Part shown: positions 9,725 to 18,533 of the stretch, piece after piece | Layout of the letters: each line of letters opens with the position of its first letter | Numbering within the stretch: the first letter of the stretch is position 1 | Assembly: GCA_017409005.1 (NCBI GenBank) | Contig: JAFQTP010000007.1 | Coordinates: forward strand, 1 to 64,000 | Direction of reading: 5' to 3' | Source of the DNA: Clostridia bacterium | GTDB taxonomy: Bacteria; Bacillota; Clostridia; Christensenellales; UBA1242 | DNA length: 64,000 nt | The notes under the pieces: model-generated | Databases searched by the model: none | What the model saw: the letters and a program-made list of their open reading frames with translations, nothing else | Told to the model about the DNA's origin: nothing | Made by a program: the position numbers and the translations under genes

Positions 9725-9920
9725 AATAAATTTCCTTTGTGTGTTAAATTATTAACCGAAAAGTCAACGTGTTAAGTATAGCACACAACTAAATTTATCT
9801 AAACCAAAAACAATAATAAAAGTTTGTTAAATTATACAAAAGTTTTAATGATTATTACTTGTAAATTTATTTAATGTTTTTATGTGGTTATGATAAACTT
9901 GAATTATAAGGGGATAAGAT

Positions 9921-10520
9921 ATGGAAGTTAAAAATTTAATTTTGTATCAAGTTGCAACCGATAGATATTATAAGGTTGGCGATAGGTTTGTTTTTGGTAA
10001 ACAACTTAACTATCAGGGTGCACGTGTTTTAGATGGAGACAAATTAATTAAAGGTCGATTATATGATAGTGGATATAATTATGTTAATAAAAAATTTAAA
10101 CTTGCTTCTAAAAATAATTTAGTTTTAAACTTAAGCGAACAACTTGAAGAGTATGATTTTATTGTTAGAGAACTTGCTTTTGAAGAAGTTAGAAAACAAA
10201 GTTATTCTAACTGCCCCAGCAGATTAAGATGCATGTTTTTAACCGATAGTAAGGAACAATGTTTAAAAGGAATTAAAACATTTTATCAAAAGGGGCACGG
10301 AACATTTTTTCAAGCTGTAGCAGTTAAACTTACCGGAACTCTTTTTTATGCGATTTCTGAATGCGCAATAAGGGCGGGTTTATCTTATAACGATTACGTT
10401 AAAATGGCACATAAATATTGGAGTCAAAGCCAAGAGCAAACCGACACAATTAAGGAAATTTTGTTTGAGGGTGAGGCTGAAATTGTAGAAATTTTAGATG
10501 AGTTCGAATATAAAAAATAA
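9921..10520 (+). CDS. DUF2441-like protein
   Basis: A 199-aa soluble protein. The N-terminal LYQVATDRYYKVGDRFVFG, followed in the middle by SNCPSRLRCMFLTDSKEQC, matches my memory of the DUF2441 pattern, a family of unknown activity. The opening Y-x-V-A-T-D and the PSRL-x-C-M-F segment resemble ADP-ribosyltransferase-like folds, but I cannot place an active site. AAGGGGAT lies upstream of the ATG. It is monocistronic between an AT-rich gap and a strong terminator. Confidence 0.5.
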   Translation: MEVKNLILYQVATDRYYKVGDRFVFGKQLNYQGARVLDGDKLIKGRLYDSGYNYVNKKFKLASKNNLVLNLSEQLEEYDFIVRELAFEEVRKQSYSNCPSRLRCMFLTDSKEQCLKGIKTFYQKGHGTFFQAVAVKLTGTLFYAISECAIRAGLSYNDYVKMAHKYWSQSQEQTDTIKEILFEGEAEIVEILDEFEYKK

Positions 10521-10551
10521 AAGAGCGACTATAATTTGTCGCTCTTTTTTT
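10519..10551 (+). terminator. Intrinsic terminator
   Basis: AAAAGAGCGAC / GTCGCTCTTTT stem with an 8-nt loop and a T-run. Confidence 0.8.
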
Positions 10552-10625
10552 GTTTGATAAAGTTAACTTTTTGTCAGAAACCATGCTTTTATAAACATTA
10601 TGTGTTGGGTTTGCTGTAGCTTATT

Positions 10626-11540
10626 TTATTCGTCTGGAGTTTTAGCAATGCCAAGCAAACCATAGTATAGATTTTTAAAACCATCGTAATCCATATCTAT
10701 TGCAAGCTTAAAGTTTGTTGTGCAAGGCATAACTTCGGAAACTAAAATTCCTTTGCCTTCAAAAAATTGAACACTTGCTTTAACATATTCAAATTTAAAT
10801 AGTGTTGGTTCAATTAAATATGCTGTTGCACAACTATCGTGGGTGGCAGCATTTTCGTCGGTAACGTGGCCATCTTTATATTCTTCATACATAATTGAAA
10901 ACAATTTGCCAGTTTCGTTAATTGATCGAAGTCGTTTAATTTCTTCTTCGTCAATGTATGCGTAATGTCCAAAGTCCATAGGAATAATTGTTATGTTTGC
11001 ACCACTATTTAAAACAAGTTCACAAGCTTCTGGGTCGCGGCTAATGTTAAACTCAGGGTAAGGTTTGTCTTGTTGCAAAACATTATCTTTAGTGCCACCC
11101 ATAAACACAATTTCTTTAATTTTGTTAATGTCGTCTGGGTAAACTTCTAAAAGCTTTGCAACGTTGGTTAGTGGTCCCATTACTAAAATGGTTGTGCCTG
11201 GGTAAAGTTGAAGTGCATAGTGCATTGCTTCAAATGCAGGCAGTTCAATTGGAGTTGTGTTAACGCCATCATATTCGTATGTGCCTAGTCCGTTTTTGCC
11301 ATGGCGGTTGGTTGTAATTAATTCACGACGCAGTGGGTGTGGTAAACCTTTTGCAACCGGAATATTTTTTTCGTATAGTTCGCATAAGTGCAAAACATTT
11401 TGTGTTGTAACATCAATGCCAAGGTTTCCGGCAGTTGAGCACAAAAGTTTAATATCAATTGTAGGTGCAAAAAACGATGTGATTAATGCAACAGCATCGT
11501 CAATGCCAGGGTCGGTATCAATAATAACAGGTGTTTTCAT
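10626..11540 (-). CDS. Inosine/uridine-preferring nucleoside hydrolase
   Basis: A 304-aa nucleoside N-ribohydrolase that releases free base and ribose for purine or pyrimidine salvage. The N-terminal PVIIDTDPGIDDAVAL carries the aspartate cluster that binds calcium and the ribose; VMGPLTNVAKLL and IVFMGG are further family signatures, and a His-Asp pair occurs late (ATHDSCATA). I chose the ATG at 11540, not a start 14 codons upstream, because AAAGGAATT lies 7-10 nt before it and the family begins at the MKTPVIIDTD stretch. A short leader with a terminator lies just upstream (11601-11691), suggesting attenuation control. Confidence 0.88.
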   Translation of the reverse strand: MKTPVIIDTDPGIDDAVALITSFFAPTIDIKLLCSTAGNLGIDVTTQNVLHLCELYEKNIPVAKGLPHPLRRELITTNRHGKNGLGTYEYDGVNTTPIELPAFEAMHYALQLYPGTTILVMGPLTNVAKLLEVYPDDINKIKEIVFMGGTKDNVLQQDKPYPEFNISRDPEACELVLNSGANITIIPMDFGHYAYIDEEEIKRLRSINETGKLFSIMYEEYKDGHVTDENAATHDSCATAYLIEPTLFKFEYVKASVQFFEGKGILVSEVMPCTTNFKLAIDMDYDGFKNLYYGLLGIAKTPDE

Positions 11541-11600
11541 AACATAATTCCTTTTTTGTTTTGTTAACCTAATTATAACCAAAACATTTTAAAAAGTAAA

Positions 11601-11633
11601 AATAAAAAAAGAGATGTGATTTTAACATCTCTT
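11601..11633 (-). terminator. Candidate attenuator before nucleoside hydrolase
   Basis: On the minus strand AAGAGATGT pairs with ACATCTCTT and is followed by TTTTTTTATTTTT. It lies 61 nt upstream of the nucleoside hydrolase start, and the stem begins at the stop codon of a 19-codon open frame, the layout of a leader-peptide attenuator. Confidence 0.6.
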
Positions 11634-11691
11634 AAATTTGTTTTACAAGCATTGTTTTTAGGGCTAGTTTGCTTGTAAATTCGTATTTCAT
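11632..11691 (-). CDS. Putative 19-aa leader peptide
   Basis: The open frame ATG to TAA encodes MKYEFTSKLALKTMLVKQI. Its ATG sits 6 nt after TATACT (11698-11703), which has TTGCAA 18 bp upstream; an overlapping pair, TTGCCT (11729-11734) and CATAAT (11706-11711), has 17-bp spacing. There is no ribosome site, so translation would be leaderless. Within the frame ACAAGC (11671-11676) and GCTTGT (11645-11650) can pair as a hairpin. The stop codon overlaps the attenuator stem. There is no run of one amino-acid codon, so the signal it would sense is not clear. Confidence 0.4.
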   Translation of the reverse strand: MKYEFTSKLALKTMLVKQI

Positions 11692-11697
11692 AGCAAA

Positions 11698-11734
11698 AGT
11701 ATATCATTATGGTTAAAAAGTTTGCAATAGGCAA
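11698..11734 (-). promoter_or_regulatory. Promoter of attenuator leader
   Basis: Two overlapping sigma-A-type matches read leftward: TTGCCT-17-CATAAT and TTGCAA-18-TATACT. Confidence 0.5.
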
Positions 11735-11824
11735 GTTGCATAAAGGTGTTTTTTAGTTTTAAATTTAATTGGTTGCTTTAGTGTTTTGTGGTAAAATTAT
11801 AAAAACTTTTAAAGGGGTAAATAA

Positions 11825-12226
11825 ATGGAAAAAAGTTTATTAATTATTAAACCTGGTTTTGTTAAACACCGCGATGGCATTATTAAAATGCTAAACCAAA
11901 TTGGGGCTTATGTTGTTAAGGAAGAAAAAATGGTTTTAACCGACGAATTAATTTCTAAACACTATGCCGACTATGTTAACGAGGGGTGGTTTGCAAGTTT
12001 AAAAGACTATATGCAAAGCGACGAAGTTATTGTTTTGGTTGTTGAAGGCGAAGATGGAATTATTCCTAAAATTAGAGAACTTTTAGGCGATAAATCAAAT
12101 CCTGCACCAGGAACCATTAGATATGTTTATGGCATTGGTAGCACACAACAAAACGTTATGCATGCGTCAGATGCTGTTAACACAGCAATTAGGGAAATTA
12201 AAAACTTCTTCCCAGATTTAGTTTAA
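11825..12226 (+). CDS. ndk: Nucleoside diphosphate kinase
   Basis: A 133-aa enzyme that transfers the terminal phosphate between nucleoside di- and triphosphates through a phosphohistidine. The sequence is divergent but keeps IIKPGFVKHR at the start, PGTIRY, and the active-site NVMHASDA (H113; usually N-x-x-H-G-S-D). The length is slightly short of the usual 135-150. AAAGGGGT precedes the ATG. It is monocistronic. Confidence 0.85.
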   Translation: MEKSLLIIKPGFVKHRDGIIKMLNQIGAYVVKEEKMVLTDELISKHYADYVNEGWFASLKDYMQSDEVIVLVVEGEDGIIPKIRELLGDKSNPAPGTIRYVYGIGSTQQNVMHASDAVNTAIREIKNFFPDLV

Positions 12227-12234
12227 ATTTTATT

Positions 12235-12270
12235 GAACATTAAAACGAAGCAAGTTTTAATGTTCTTTTT
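12235..12270 (+). terminator. Intrinsic terminator of ndk
   Basis: GAACATTAAAAC / GTTTTAATGTTC, a 12-bp perfect stem with a 7-nt loop and T-run. Confidence 0.85.
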
Positions 12271-12302
12271 TATTGTTAAAGTCTTAAAAACCAAGGCTTA
12301 AC

Positions 12303-12331
12303 TTGACAAACCTTGTTAATTAAAGTATTCT
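12303..12331 (+). promoter_or_regulatory. Promoter of ABC-F gene
   Basis: TTGACA, 17 bp, TATTCT; the transcript would start about 24 nt before the ATG at 12362. Confidence 0.7.
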
Positions 12332-12361
12332 TATTTGGACAATATATAAAAGGAAGTAAAA

Positions 12362-13939
12362 ATGTTACAAGCAATAAATGTATCCCTTCAATTTGGAGGA
12401 AGAAAATTATTTGAAGATGTTAATATTAAATTCACTCAGGGCAACTGCTACGGAATTATTGGTGCTAATGGTGCAGGCAAAAGTACTTTTTTAAAAATTT
12501 TAACTGGCGAAATTACACCTAATAAAGGCGAGGTTGTTAAAAGCCCTAAAGAACGTATGAGTGTTTTAAACCAAAACCAAGAAGCCTTTAATAACGAAAC
12601 CGTTATTCGCACTGTTTTAATGGGGCACAAACGTTTAATTGAAGTTATGGAAGAAAAAGACGCCATTTACTTAAAACCAGATTTTAGTGAAGAAGATGGT
12701 ATGCGTGCGGCCGACTTAGAGGCTGAGTTTATGGAAATGAATGGTTGGGAAGCCGAAGCCGATGCTCAAACTCTTTTAAATGGTTTAGGTGTTCCAAGCG
12801 ATGTTCATTATAGTTTAATGGGCGAACTAGACCCTAAACTAAAAGTTAAAGTGTTGCTTGCACAAGCCTTGTTTGGTAACCCAGACATTTTAATTTTAGA
12901 CGAACCAACAAACAATCTAGATGCTGTTACAACAAAATGGCTTGAAGATTATTTAATTGATTTTGAAAACATTTTAATAATTGTTTCGCACAACCGACAC
13001 TTTTTAAACCGCGTTTGCACACACATTTGTGATGTTGACTATGGTAAAATTAACACATTTGTTGGCAACTACGATTTTTGGTATGAAACCAGTCAATTAC
13101 TACTTCGTCAACAAAAAGAACAAAACAAGAAAAACGAGGCTCGTGCAAAAGAACTTCAAGAGTTTATTGCAAGGTTCTCGGCAAATGCTTCTAAAAGTCG
13201 CCAAGCAACTTCTAGAAAGAAAGAACTTGAAAAACTTACTATCGACGATATTAAACCAAGCAGTCGTAAATACCCTTACATCGATTTTAGGGTTGAACGT
13301 GAAGCAGGTAACGATATTTTAAAAGTTGAAAACCTAACTAAAAAAGGTATGTTTGAAAACGTTTCGTTTACAGTTAACAAAAACGAAAAAATTGCTTTTG
13401 TTTCCGATAAAGGAACAGTTATTTCGGCACTATTTAAAATTATTGCAGGCGAAGATAAGGATTTTACTGGCGAAGTTAAATGGGGAAAAACTATAACTTA
13501 TAGTTATATGCCTCAAAACTATAACGAATATTTTGATAATTGCGACCTTAACTTAGTTCAATGGTTGGGTCAGTTTAGTAAAGAACAAGAACAAAGTTTC
13601 TTGCGTGGTTGGTTAGGCAGAATGCTGTTTACTGGCGAAGAAGGTTTAAAGAAAGCAAAAGTTTTATCTGGTGGTGAAAAAGTTAGATGTATGCTTGCTA
13701 AAATGATGTTAACAAGCGGAAACTTTTTGCTATTTGACGAACCAACAAACCATTTGGACCTTGAAAGTATTACTGCACTTAACAAGGGCATGATTAACTT
13801 TAAAGGCAACATGTTGTTTACAAGCCACGACCAAGAACTTATGAACACTGTTGCAAACCGCGTTATTGAAATTAACGGAACAAAAACTTTCGATAAACTT
13901 TGCACCTACGACGAATATTTAGAAAATAAAAACAAATAA
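12362..13939 (+). CDS. ABC-F family ATPase (YkpA/YbiT-like)
   Basis: A 525-aa soluble protein with two ABC domains and no membrane segments, the ABC-F layout of ribosome-acting ATPases. The first Walker A is GANGAGKST (near 37-45), with LILDEPTNNLD later in that domain. The first signature is degenerate (ELDPKLKVKV instead of LSGGQ), as in YkpA/YbiT relatives. The second domain has an intact LSGGEKVR and LLFDEPTNHLDLES, but its Walker A position is poorly conserved (FVSDKGTVISALF). The interdomain linker (about 250-305) is charged and helical. Its role would be translation-factor-like ribosome protection or quality control. It is monocistronic from its own promoter. Confidence 0.88.
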   Translation: MLQAINVSLQFGGRKLFEDVNIKFTQGNCYGIIGANGAGKSTFLKILTGEITPNKGEVVKSPKERMSVLNQNQEAFNNETVIRTVLMGHKRLIEVMEEKDAIYLKPDFSEEDGMRAADLEAEFMEMNGWEAEADAQTLLNGLGVPSDVHYSLMGELDPKLKVKVLLAQALFGNPDILILDEPTNNLDAVTTKWLEDYLIDFENILIIVSHNRHFLNRVCTHICDVDYGKINTFVGNYDFWYETSQLLLRQQKEQNKKNEARAKELQEFIARFSANASKSRQATSRKKELEKLTIDDIKPSSRKYPYIDFRVEREAGNDILKVENLTKKGMFENVSFTVNKNEKIAFVSDKGTVISALFKIIAGEDKDFTGEVKWGKTITYSYMPQNYNEYFDNCDLNLVQWLGQFSKEQEQSFLRGWLGRMLFTGEEGLKKAKVLSGGEKVRCMLAKMMLTSGNFLLFDEPTNHLDLESITALNKGMINFKGNMLFTSHDQELMNTVANRVIEINGTKTFDKLCTYDEYLENKNK

Positions 13940-13974
13940 ACTTTATTAGGTTAAAGTAGTTTTAAATTAAAAAC

Positions 13975-14005
13975 AAAAAGGCTAGCATTTGCTAGTCTTT
14001 TTTAT
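13975..14005. terminator. Bidirectional terminator
   Basis: AAAAAGGCTAGCA and TGCTAGTCTTTTT pair with one wobble; serves the ABC-F and DegV genes. Confidence 0.75.
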
Positions 14006-14037
14006 TTGTGTAAAGTAGTGTTTATTTAACTTATGCA

Positions 14038-14868
14038 TTATTTTTTTTTAACGAAACAAATTCCTGCAACGCCTGGCCCAATATGTGCGCCAATAACCGA
14101 GCATAAATTAAGCAGCTTTGCGTTAGTTAGTTGTGGATATTTGGCTTGTAGTTTTTCGCCATTAGTTTTGTGCATTGAATATAGGAAGTAAACAGGATAG
14201 TCTGTGTTAATTCCACCTTCTTTTTCAACGAGAGTAGTAACAGTTGAAATTGCCTTATTTAAACCAATAACTTTAGCTTTCACATCAAGTGTGCCATCGG
14301 TTTCAACACTTAAAATTGGTTTTAAATTCAACATGTTTCCAATGGTTGCACTAGCTTTACTAAGCCTTCCACCACGAGCCAAATATTCTAAAGTGTCAAG
14401 CGAAGCAAACACTCGTGTGTTTTCACGCACTTCGTCTAAAATTTTAATAATTTCTTCTGGTGGTTTGTTACCATTTTTAATTGCAACATCTACTAATATG
14501 CGGTTTTTAGCAGTTGCGCCAAGTGTATCGTAAATATAAACGTTGTTGTAATTACCTTGTTCTTTAACAAGCTTTGCACAATTATATGTTCCACTTAACT
14601 GGCTAGAAATTACCATAAGTAAAACATCGTCGCCGGCTTTGCGTGCGTCTTCAAATTCGTTTTCCATAAGTTCCATGCCAAGTAGGCTTGTTTTAGGAAA
14701 AATTTTAGTTGTTGTTAGTTTTGTGTAAAACTCGTCAATCGAAATGTTAACGTCGTCTAAAAATTCTTCGTCGTTAAAATTAATGCCTAACGGTAAAATT
14801 TTAACACCAAGTTCTTCGGCTTCGCTTTGAAAAATGTTTGCCGAAGAATCAACAATAATTCTTAACAT
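14038..14868 (-). CDS. DegV family fatty-acid-binding protein
   Basis: A 276-aa two-domain protein. The start IIVDSSANI, the TSLLGMELM and SSQLSGTYNCA segments and LEYLARGGRLSKA are the DegV signatures lining the fatty-acid pocket. In Firmicutes, FakB members of this family hand bound fatty acids to the kinase FakA; no FakA gene is visible here, so a lipid-binding role is likely but the pathway is not shown. It is divergent from the TetR gene across a 204-bp gap that carries a palindrome. Confidence 0.88.
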   Translation of the reverse strand: MLRIIVDSSANIFQSEAEELGVKILPLGINFNDEEFLDDVNISIDEFYTKLTTTKIFPKTSLLGMELMENEFEDARKAGDDVLLMVISSQLSGTYNCAKLVKEQGNYNNVYIYDTLGATAKNRILVDVAIKNGNKPPEEIIKILDEVRENTRVFASLDTLEYLARGGRLSKASATIGNMLNLKPILSVETDGTLDVKAKVIGLNKAISTVTTLVEKEGGINTDYPVYFLYSMHKTNGEKLQAKYPQLTNAKLLNLCSVIGAHIGPGVAGICFVKKK

Positions 14869-14935
14869 ATTTTAAATCCCCTTAATTTGCCTATTGTATT
14901 TTACATGATTTTTTATAAAAATCAAAGTTAATAAC

Positions 14936-14988
14936 TTGACTTTGCCTAATATTAACTTTTAAAATATAAGCACTAACATTTGTTAGTG
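14936..14988 (+). promoter_or_regulatory. Promoter with palindromic operator upstream of TetR gene
   Basis: TTGACT (14936-14941), 18 bp, TAAAAT (14960-14965), then the perfect palindrome CACTAACA-TT-TGTTAGTG at 14971-14988 covering the expected start point. An 18-bp palindrome at the start site of a TetR gene is the usual autoregulation layout. Confidence 0.6.
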
Positions 14989-15072
14989 ATAATTATTATA
15001 TTTATTTAAAAATATTTTGGCAAAAGGATTTTGGGCTTAAAAATTAAAACTAACAAAAAAGGAGTTGTGTAA

Positions 15073-15609
15073 GTGGGGCGTAAAATTAGAGACGATTCGC
15101 GTTATTCGCAAGAGTGTATTGTTGATGCTTTTATATATCTGCTTGGTGAAAAAAAATTTCAAAACATAACTGTAACCGAAATATGTAAAAAAGCAGGCGT
15201 TGCCAGAATAACCTTTTATAAATACTATAAAACCACAAACGATGTTTTAAAAGCCGCGGTAGATTTTAAATTTGCATTGTTTAAAGAGGACCTTAACAAA
15301 GCAAAGTTAACACACAACACAAGGCATGCAATTGAAATTTCAATTACGGCAATTTGCACTTTGCATAAACCATTAAAATCGCTTGCAAGGTCTAAAATGT
15401 CGGGAATATTGCTTCAGTATTTTACCGAGGCACTTTTAACCATTATGCCCGACCTTAATGTTGCCGACGAATATCAGTGTAGCAGATATTTGTTTTTAAG
15501 TGGCGGAGTTTTTAACATTTTAACCAACTGGGTGGCAAAAGGAATGCGTGAAAACCCAAAACAATTAGCCGACCAAATTTATGTGGTTGCAAAACCATAT
15601 TGGAAATAA
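15073..15609 (+). CDS. TetR/AcrR family transcriptional regulator
   Basis: A 178-aa repressor. The N-terminal helix-turn-helix spans about residues 12-55 (ITVTEICKKAGVARITFYKYYKT), and the rest is a helical ligand/dimer domain of the TetR_C_7-like type. The start is GTG at 15073, 8 nt after AAAGGAG; no ATG is suitably placed. The palindrome at 14971-14988 is a good candidate operator for it. The next gene has its own promoter-like sequence, so the target beyond autoregulation is unknown. Confidence 0.85.
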   Translation: MGRKIRDDSRYSQECIVDAFIYLLGEKKFQNITVTEICKKAGVARITFYKYYKTTNDVLKAAVDFKFALFKEDLNKAKLTHNTRHAIEISITAICTLHKPLKSLARSKMSGILLQYFTEALLTIMPDLNVADEYQCSRYLFLSGGVFNILTNWVAKGMRENPKQLADQIYVVAKPYWK

Positions 15610-15724
15610 TAAAGGGGTTTACCCCCTTTGTTTTTTGTGTGTAACACAAAACATATATAGTTTTTAATTTTGTTATCAAATAAAAAAGTGATATCATATA
15701 TTTGAAAGGATAAAGGAAACATTT

Positions 15725-16324
15725 ATGAAACTTACTAAGCAATTTATTTCAGAAATTGAAAATTCTTTTGGGGCTGATTCTAAACTTGTGTTAAAAGCAA
15801 TTAACTTTGCCGATAAAAAACACAAAGGAACATTGCGCGACGACGGAACACCTTATATAACACACCCACTTAAAGTGGCTGAGTTTGTTAAAAAATTTAA
15901 AGTTTCTAAAAATGCAAGCATGCTTTATATGGCTGCTGTTTTGCACGATACATTAGAAGATACCTACACTTCGTATAGGGAACTATGCGAAACTTTTAGC
16001 GAGGAAGTTGCAAGCATTGTTATGGAACTTTCAACCGCTAAATTTGCACCACTTTGGATTAGCGGTGGCGAGGGTGGAAAAGCTGAATATTTAGCAAAAA
16101 AAATGGAGCACATGACCAACTATGCGCTGTATATTAAACTATGCGATAGGCTTCATAATTTAACCACACTTGGTGGTTGCAGTAAAGAAAAACAACAACG
16201 AACAATTAACGACACACGCATTATTTTAGATTATTTAAAGGTTGCCAGAAAATTAACCGCAAGCCAAGCGCGTGTTGCTGCCGAAATTGAAGAAGTTTTA
16301 AGCGAACTAAATAAAAAAGGATAG
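15725..16324 (+). CDS. HD-domain (p)ppGpp hydrolase-like protein
   Basis: A 199-aa protein consisting of the RelA/SpoT HD hydrolase domain only. It has the THP histidine (ITHPLKVAEF), the metal-binding HD (LHDTLEDT) and KLCDRLHNLTTL, all features of the MESH1/SpoT hydrolase. There is no synthetase, TGS or ACT domain. It likely removes the 3' pyrophosphate of (p)ppGpp or a related nucleotide. It is 10 bp upstream of a full-length Rel gene with no terminator between, so the two are co-transcribed. AAAGGAAAC lies before the ATG. Confidence 0.8.
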   Translation: MKLTKQFISEIENSFGADSKLVLKAINFADKKHKGTLRDDGTPYITHPLKVAEFVKKFKVSKNASMLYMAAVLHDTLEDTYTSYRELCETFSEEVASIVMELSTAKFAPLWISGGEGGKAEYLAKKMEHMTNYALYIKLCDRLHNLTTLGGCSKEKQQRTINDTRIILDYLKVARKLTASQARVAAEIEEVLSELNKKG

Positions 16325-16334
16325 TGATTTAGCC

Positions 16335-18491
16335 ATGAAAATGGAACAAGAATTTATTACTGAAATTATTAATACTTATGGTGAAGAAAACTATAAATTA
16401 ATTGAACGTGCATTTTTATTTGCCGACGATAAACACAAAAACGATAAACGCGATACCGGCGAAGCATATATAATTCACCCATATAATGTTGCAAAACATT
16501 TGGTAAGAATGCGTGCCGATGTTCCAAGTGTTGTTAGTGGACTTTTGCACGATTGTATTGAAGACACCGATTGTAAACCAGAGGAAATTAAAGAACAATT
16601 TGGCGAAGTTGTTTATAACATTTGCCTAGGTGCATCTAAAATTGAACCTATTAAACATGCTCGTCGTAGGCACTTAGAGGAAAACGAAAATTTACGTAAA
16701 ATGTTTTTAACAATGGCAAAAGATGCTCGTGTTGCCTTTGTTAAACTTGCCGACAGGCTTCATAACATGCAAACCCTAGATATAAAAAATAGGGCAGACC
16801 AATTAAAAATTGCTAAAGAAACTTTAGATATTTATGTTCCTTTAGCCGAACGTCTTGGCATGAACGAATTAAAACATACACTTGAAGATTTGTGTTTTAA
16901 ATACATTTTCCCAGAAGAATACGTTGAAATTAATGCTTACATGGAAGATACATATAAGCGCCGTAAAAACATTAATGCCGACATTAAAGACCGCATAAAA
17001 ACCATTGCGGCTGAACATAAAATTGATTGCAGGCTTCAAAGCCGAATTAAAAGCAGTTTTGGTGTGTTTAAAAAAATTAGCACTAAAGGCAAAGAAAATG
17101 TTTTTGATGTTATTGCACACCGCATAATTGTTAAAGAAATTAAAGATTGTTACACAATGCTTGGTGCTGTGCATAATTTATGGAAACCTGTTGATGGCAG
17201 AATTAAAGACTATATTTCAATGCCTAAAAAGAACTTATACATGAGTTTGCACACAACTGTGCTATATCCAACCGAAGAGGGCGAAATTCCGTGCGAAATT
17301 CAAATTAGAACCGAAGAAATGCATATTTTCTGTGAATATGGTATGGCAGCACACTGGATGTATAAAGAGCACGGGTCAAAAGCCACCAAAATGGACGGCA
17401 ATAGTGCTATTTTAAACATGAAAAAGCAACTTAGTGCTTCTACCGATAAAATTTTGCAGGAATCTGAAACCGACGAGTTTATGCAAATTATTAAAGCAGG
17501 TTTTTATGCAAACAAAATTTTTGTGTTTACGCCTACTTTAAACGTTGTTGAACTTCCTGAAGGTTCAATTCCGCTAGATTTTGCTTATGCAATTCACACA
17601 GGTCTTGGCAATAAATGTGTTGGAGCCAAAATAAACGATAAAATGGTTCCAATAACAACAAAACTTGTAACTGGCGATGTGGTTGAGGTTTTAACAAGTT
17701 CGTCTAAAGGTCCATCGCGTGATTGGATTAAACTTTGCAAAAGCCGCAGTGCTATTAACAAAATTAAGCAATATTTCAAAAAAGAAAAACGCGAAGAAAA
17801 CATTAAAATTGGCAAGGATATTTTAGAGGAGCAAGCAAAACGTAAAGGTTATTCGTTAAGCAAACTGCTTGAAGATAAAGAAACTTTGGCCGAAATTGGT
17901 TTTAAACACCATTTGCTTGGTTTAGACGAAATTTTTGCGGCTGTTGGCTATGGTGGAATAACAGTTAGCCAAGTGCTTGGTAAATTTATTTCTAAACAAC
18001 AACAACGCGATAAAAAAGAAAAGAAACTTGCTTTTGCACACGAGCCTCAAAAAAGTAGTGATGGCGTTATTATTGATGGCCACGACGACCTACTTAAAAA
18101 AGTTGCAAAATGCTGTAAACCAATTCCTGGCGACGACATTGTTGGTTATGTTTCGCGTGGTCGTGGTGTAACCATTCATAGGCGCGATTGCCAAACATTG
18201 CATAATTTAGAGCCTGATCGTATTGTTGAAACCACATGGAATCAAAAAAGTTTATCTGAAGTATATAATGCCGGATTTAAAGTTATTGCTAAAAATGCTT
18301 CGGGCATTTTAAATCAAATTTCTAATAAAATTGCCGACAACAAAATTGATATTACATATATTAATGGCGAAATTACAAAAACTGGCGATGCTGTATTTAA
18401 TGTTGGAGTTCGAATTAAAACCAGAGCCGAGCTTGTTGATTTAATTAACAAAATTAAAACAATTTCGGCTGTATATGAGGTTATTAGATAA
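16335..18491 (+). CDS. rel: Bifunctional (p)ppGpp synthetase/hydrolase (RelA/SpoT family)
   Basis: A 718-aa stringent-response enzyme. In order: HD hydrolase (about 25-200; IIHPYNVAKHL, LLHDCIEDT, KLADRLHNMQTL), nucleotidyltransferase synthetase (about 235-345; RIKSSFGVFKKI, then YMSLHTTVL and EIQIRTEEMH), TGS (about 395-455; FVFTPTLNVVELPEGS), a zinc-finger/CC region with CCKPIPGDDIVGYVSRGRG (about 590-610), and a C-terminal ACT domain (about 645-718). Both catalytic halves look intact. The start at 16335 is chosen by frame and family; the ribosome site (AAGG about 15 nt upstream) is weak, which suggests coupling to the upstream HD gene. Confidence 0.93.
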   Translation: MKMEQEFITEIINTYGEENYKLIERAFLFADDKHKNDKRDTGEAYIIHPYNVAKHLVRMRADVPSVVSGLLHDCIEDTDCKPEEIKEQFGEVVYNICLGASKIEPIKHARRRHLEENENLRKMFLTMAKDARVAFVKLADRLHNMQTLDIKNRADQLKIAKETLDIYVPLAERLGMNELKHTLEDLCFKYIFPEEYVEINAYMEDTYKRRKNINADIKDRIKTIAAEHKIDCRLQSRIKSSFGVFKKISTKGKENVFDVIAHRIIVKEIKDCYTMLGAVHNLWKPVDGRIKDYISMPKKNLYMSLHTTVLYPTEEGEIPCEIQIRTEEMHIFCEYGMAAHWMYKEHGSKATKMDGNSAILNMKKQLSASTDKILQESETDEFMQIIKAGFYANKIFVFTPTLNVVELPEGSIPLDFAYAIHTGLGNKCVGAKINDKMVPITTKLVTGDVVEVLTSSSKGPSRDWIKLCKSRSAINKIKQYFKKEKREENIKIGKDILEEQAKRKGYSLSKLLEDKETLAEIGFKHHLLGLDEIFAAVGYGGITVSQVLGKFISKQQQRDKKEKKLAFAHEPQKSSDGVIIDGHDDLLKKVAKCCKPIPGDDIVGYVSRGRGVTIHRRDCQTLHNLEPDRIVETTWNQKSLSEVYNAGFKVIAKNASGILNQISNKIADNKIDITYINGEITKTGDAVFNVGVRIKTRAELVDLINKIKTISAVYEVIR

Positions 18492-18492
18492 T

Positions 18493-18524
18493 AAAAAAAG
18501 ACCTAAATTTAGGTCTTTTTTTGT
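18493..18524. terminator. Bidirectional terminator
   Basis: AAAAAGACCTAAA / TTTAGGTCTTTTT between rel and the convergent PLP-enzyme gene. Confidence 0.8.
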
Positions 18525-18533
18525 TTTTATAAC

